Source: Erythrobacter dokdonensis DSW-74
GTDB lineage: Bacteria; Pseudomonadota; Alphaproteobacteria; Sphingomonadales; Sphingomonadaceae
Length of the DNA: 64,000 bases
Assembly (NCBI RefSeq): GCF_001677335.1
Contig: NZ_LZYB01000004.1
Coordinates: forward strand, 276,422 to 340,421
Direction of reading: 5' to 3'
Below are positions 62,423 through 64,000 of the stretch, in pieces. The notes below the pieces were generated by a model. That model had not been told where the DNA came from, searched no databases, and saw only the letters and a program-made list of their open reading frames with translations. The position numbers and the translations under genes were made by a program. Positions within the stretch are counted from its first letter, which is position 1. Each line of letters begins with the position of its first letter.

Positions 62423-63727
62423 TCAGGCGAACAATCCGCGTTTGCGACCGGCGGGCTCTTGCGGGTCCGGCGCTGCTGCAGCTGCCGCCCGGTCGGCGGC
62501 TTGCTGCTGCGTCTGGCGCTGGTGCTGCGAGGCGCCCTCGTCGCGCTGTCCGGAGTGCGCCAGGTATGGTTGAGACGACCCTTGCCCGCCGTTAGGGGAA
62601 GACCCGTATCGCTGCTCGCCGGAAGACGAGGAGGAGCCTTGTCCGGCCCCGTTTCCGTTCGTGGCGGTGTCGGTCGACGAGGCGGTAACTGCCCGCTCGG
62701 CCAGCGCGGCCTGCACGGCGGGGACGAAACCCGGATCGCGGCTTGCCAGCACGGCGCGCCAGTCCTGCGCCGCGCCGGAGGCCTCGATCCGCAGCGAGAC
62801 GAAGCCGAATTCGGAATGGCGCATGGTCATTTCCGGGCGGGCGGCGCGCAGCGCCTCGCGGATCTCCCCGACTTGCGCGATGGCGCTTTCCTGGCTCGCG
62901 GCCGGGCTGCGCGGCTCGGCGCGCTCGAGTGCGGCGGGCGCTGCAGGGGCAGGGGTTGCCGGTGACGCAGGTGCCGGAGCCTGAGCCGAGGGCGCAGAGG
63001 CGAAGGCAGAGGCAGAGGAAGCCATTGCCGGAGCACTCTCGGACAGCGCGGCGAGGGCCGGGCCGGGATCAGCCGGTGCCGCCCCCTTGGCGGGAGCCTC
63101 TGTGGCAATCTGTTCAACCACCGGAACAGATCCCTGCGGGTCGAGCGCCGCGAGCGGCGGGATCGGGTGACTTACGGCCTGCGATGCATGCTGGCGCAGC
63201 GCGGCAACTGGCGGCCGGGCCTCTGTTGCTGCCAGAAGCACGGGCGCCGGTGTGACCATTATAGGCGGGATTGCCGCCGCCGTTTGCTCAGTATCCGCGC
63301 CATCCCCGCCAACAGCGGCGGGCGGCATCGACTGGCGCGCAGCTGGTTCATGCAAAGGAGGCGGCGCTGCGACCGGCGCGGCCAACGGCAAGACGGCGCC
63401 GCTTTCCGGCAGGATTGTGCCGTCCGGCAATGGCTCGTCGGGCGCTTCGGCCGCGAGCGCGGCAGCCTGACCAGCCCGTTCCTGCCGGACAGGGGAGAAG
63501 GGCGAAAGTGGCAGCGCGTCGAGGGATGCCGCTAGCGACGTTTCCGGCAGCGCGGCTTGCGGGGCAAGCTCCATCCTGGCGGGCAGCGCGGCGTCGAGCA
63601 GTCCGGCAAAATCGAGGCCTCCAGAGCCCGGTCCGGCGCCACCTGTTCCTGCCTGCCCGGGCAACGGCGCGGACGGGTAAGGCGGCGCGGCAGGGCTGGC
63701 GGGCGGTTCGGGAAGGAAAGGGATCAT
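62423..63727 (-). CDS. fliK: flagellar hook-length control protein FliK
   Basis: A 434-residue secreted ruler protein. Most of the chain is Ala/Pro-rich and probably disordered, as in FliK. The Flg_hook C-terminal domain is at about residues 295-350 with REALRAARPEMTMRHSEFGFVSLRIEAS, then a Ser/Gln-rich tail. The ATG at 63727 follows GAGGA at 7 nt; a GTG at 63766 is in frame and coincides with the end of the decamer repeat. FliK stops hook growth through FlhB. The fliJ-fliK junction is repeat-rich. Confidence 0.88.
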   Translation of the reverse strand: MIPFLPEPPASPAAPPYPSAPLPGQAGTGGAGPGSGGLDFAGLLDAALPARMELAPQAALPETSLAASLDALPLSPFSPVRQERAGQAAALAAEAPDEPLPDGTILPESGAVLPLAAPVAAPPPLHEPAARQSMPPAAVGGDGADTEQTAAAIPPIMVTPAPVLLAATEARPPVAALRQHASQAVSHPIPPLAALDPQGSVPVVEQIATEAPAKGAAPADPGPALAALSESAPAMASSASAFASAPSAQAPAPASPATPAPAAPAALERAEPRSPAASQESAIAQVGEIREALRAARPEMTMRHSEFGFVSLRIEASGAAQDWRAVLASRDPGFVPAVQAALAERAVTASSTDTATNGNGAGQGSSSSSGEQRYGSSPNGGQGSSQPYLAHSGQRDEGASQHQRQTQQQAADRAAAAAAPDPQEPAGRKRGLFA

Positions 63728-63761
63728 CGCTGTGTCCTCGCTCGGATTGGGGGATGCTGCG

Positions 63762-63824
63762 CTCACTTGTGCAATTCACTTGTGTTCACTTGTGTTCACT
63801 TGAGTTCACTTGAGCTCACTTCAG
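63762..63824. repeat. decamer repeat at fliJ-fliK junction
   Basis: Six copies of an approximate 10-bp unit with core TCACTT lie at 63762-63771, 63775-63784, 63785-63794, 63795-63804, 63805-63814 and 63815-63824. On the coding strand each shows AAGTGA. The first copy carries the fliJ TGA; the last offers the in-frame GTG of fliK as GTGA. Confidence 0.85.
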
Positions 63825-64000
63825 CAATTTGCGTGCCAGCAGGGCTGTGTGCGTCAGGTCGCGCGTCGCCTTGACGGCCGCGACCGCCGCGCGCGCTTCG
63901 GCCTCGCGCTCGGCGAGGCGGCGGGAGCGGGTCTCGGCGGCGGCCAGCGTTTCAGCCTGCCATGCCGATTGCCGCGCGGCGTCTCCGGCGGCCTCGGCGG
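63816..64000 (-). CDS. fliJ: flagellar protein FliJ (C-terminal part)
   Basis: The last 60 codons of a gene that continues past the right edge. The translated segment is entirely helical and rich in Ala, Arg and Glu with heptad-like spacing (for example RSRRLAEREAEARAAV), as in FliJ, the coiled-coil protein of the export ATPase complex; its end is ARKLLK. Identity rests on position before fliK and on composition. Its stop is the first element of the decamer repeat before fliK. Confidence 0.6.
   Translation of the reverse strand, partial: AEAAGDAARQSAWQAETLAAAETRSRRLAEREAEARAAVAAVKATRDLTHTALLARKLLK

Overview
The window is a high-GC, densely packed bacterial chromosome segment with about 63 protein genes (one cut by the right edge) and two tRNA genes. 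Its content points to an alphaproteobacterium of the Sphingomonadales, most likely the Erythrobacteraceae. Supporting signs are a MmcB-type DNA repair gene behind an alphaproteobacterial SOS box (GTTC-N7-GTTC), a PAS_5-like protein with a near-CtrA box, a heparinase-like gene between rpe and purH, a polyhydroxybutyrate reductase, a TonB-dependent receptor, Vps10/BNR and S9 secreted proteins, and flagellar genes. The genus is an inference. I see no insertion sequences, prophage, CRISPR array or obvious transfer boundary.

Layout. 0.4-4.5 kb: secreted hypothetical, phaB, ribbon-helix-helix protein, RNase T2, membrane protein and nadC. 4.5-9.8 kb: a LytTR two-component system and an envelope group (two M48 proteases and a DsbA-like protein), all on the minus strand with ATGA overlaps. 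9.8-13.8 kb: PAS-like acidic protein, DUF2141 plus sterol-desaturase-like pair, SOS-controlled mmcB. 13.9-22 kb: tRNA-Arg, S9 peptidase, a 1100-residue Asp-box propeller protein coupled to a TonB-dependent receptor. 22-25.8 kb: LacI regulator, then a lipid kinase translationally coupled to a nucleotidyltransferase-like protein that resembles TAM41 CDP-diacylglycerol synthases. 26-34 kb: rpe, heparinase-like, purH, MsrA lipoprotein, Zur, dxs. 34-44 kb: MlaA, crotonase, NnrU, an FKBP plus two amidohydrolases, POT transporter, GntR regulator, IHF-beta, CPA2 antiporter. 44.3-55.3 kb: tRNA-Leu, GGDEF-EAL protein, M1 peptidase, glutathione-dependent formaldehyde dehydrogenase, flavin reductase, an acetyltransferase and Wzx-like flippase pair, alpha/beta hydrolase.

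55.3-64 kb is a continuous minus-strand flagellar operon running fliJ(partial)-fliK-fliL-fliM-fliN-fliO-fliP-fliQ-fliR-flhB-fliD-fliS. It encodes part of the C-ring (FliM, FliN), the export gate (FliP, FliQ, FliR, FlhB, FliO), hook-length control (FliK), the stator-associated FliL, the filament cap (FliD) and the flagellin chaperone (FliS). Most junctions overlap by 1-4 nt. Two junctions are instead expanded by tandem repeats: a 19-bp unit carrying the flhB ribosome binding site and TTG start, and a decamer carrying the stop/start signal between fliJ and fliK.

The observations I rate highest are the kinase plus TAM41-like pair, the repeat-built fliR-flhB junction with two predicted 8-codon minicistrons, the LexA box at mmcB, the FliM lacking a CheY-binding N-terminus, and the FlhB autocleavage motif NPLH instead of NPTH.
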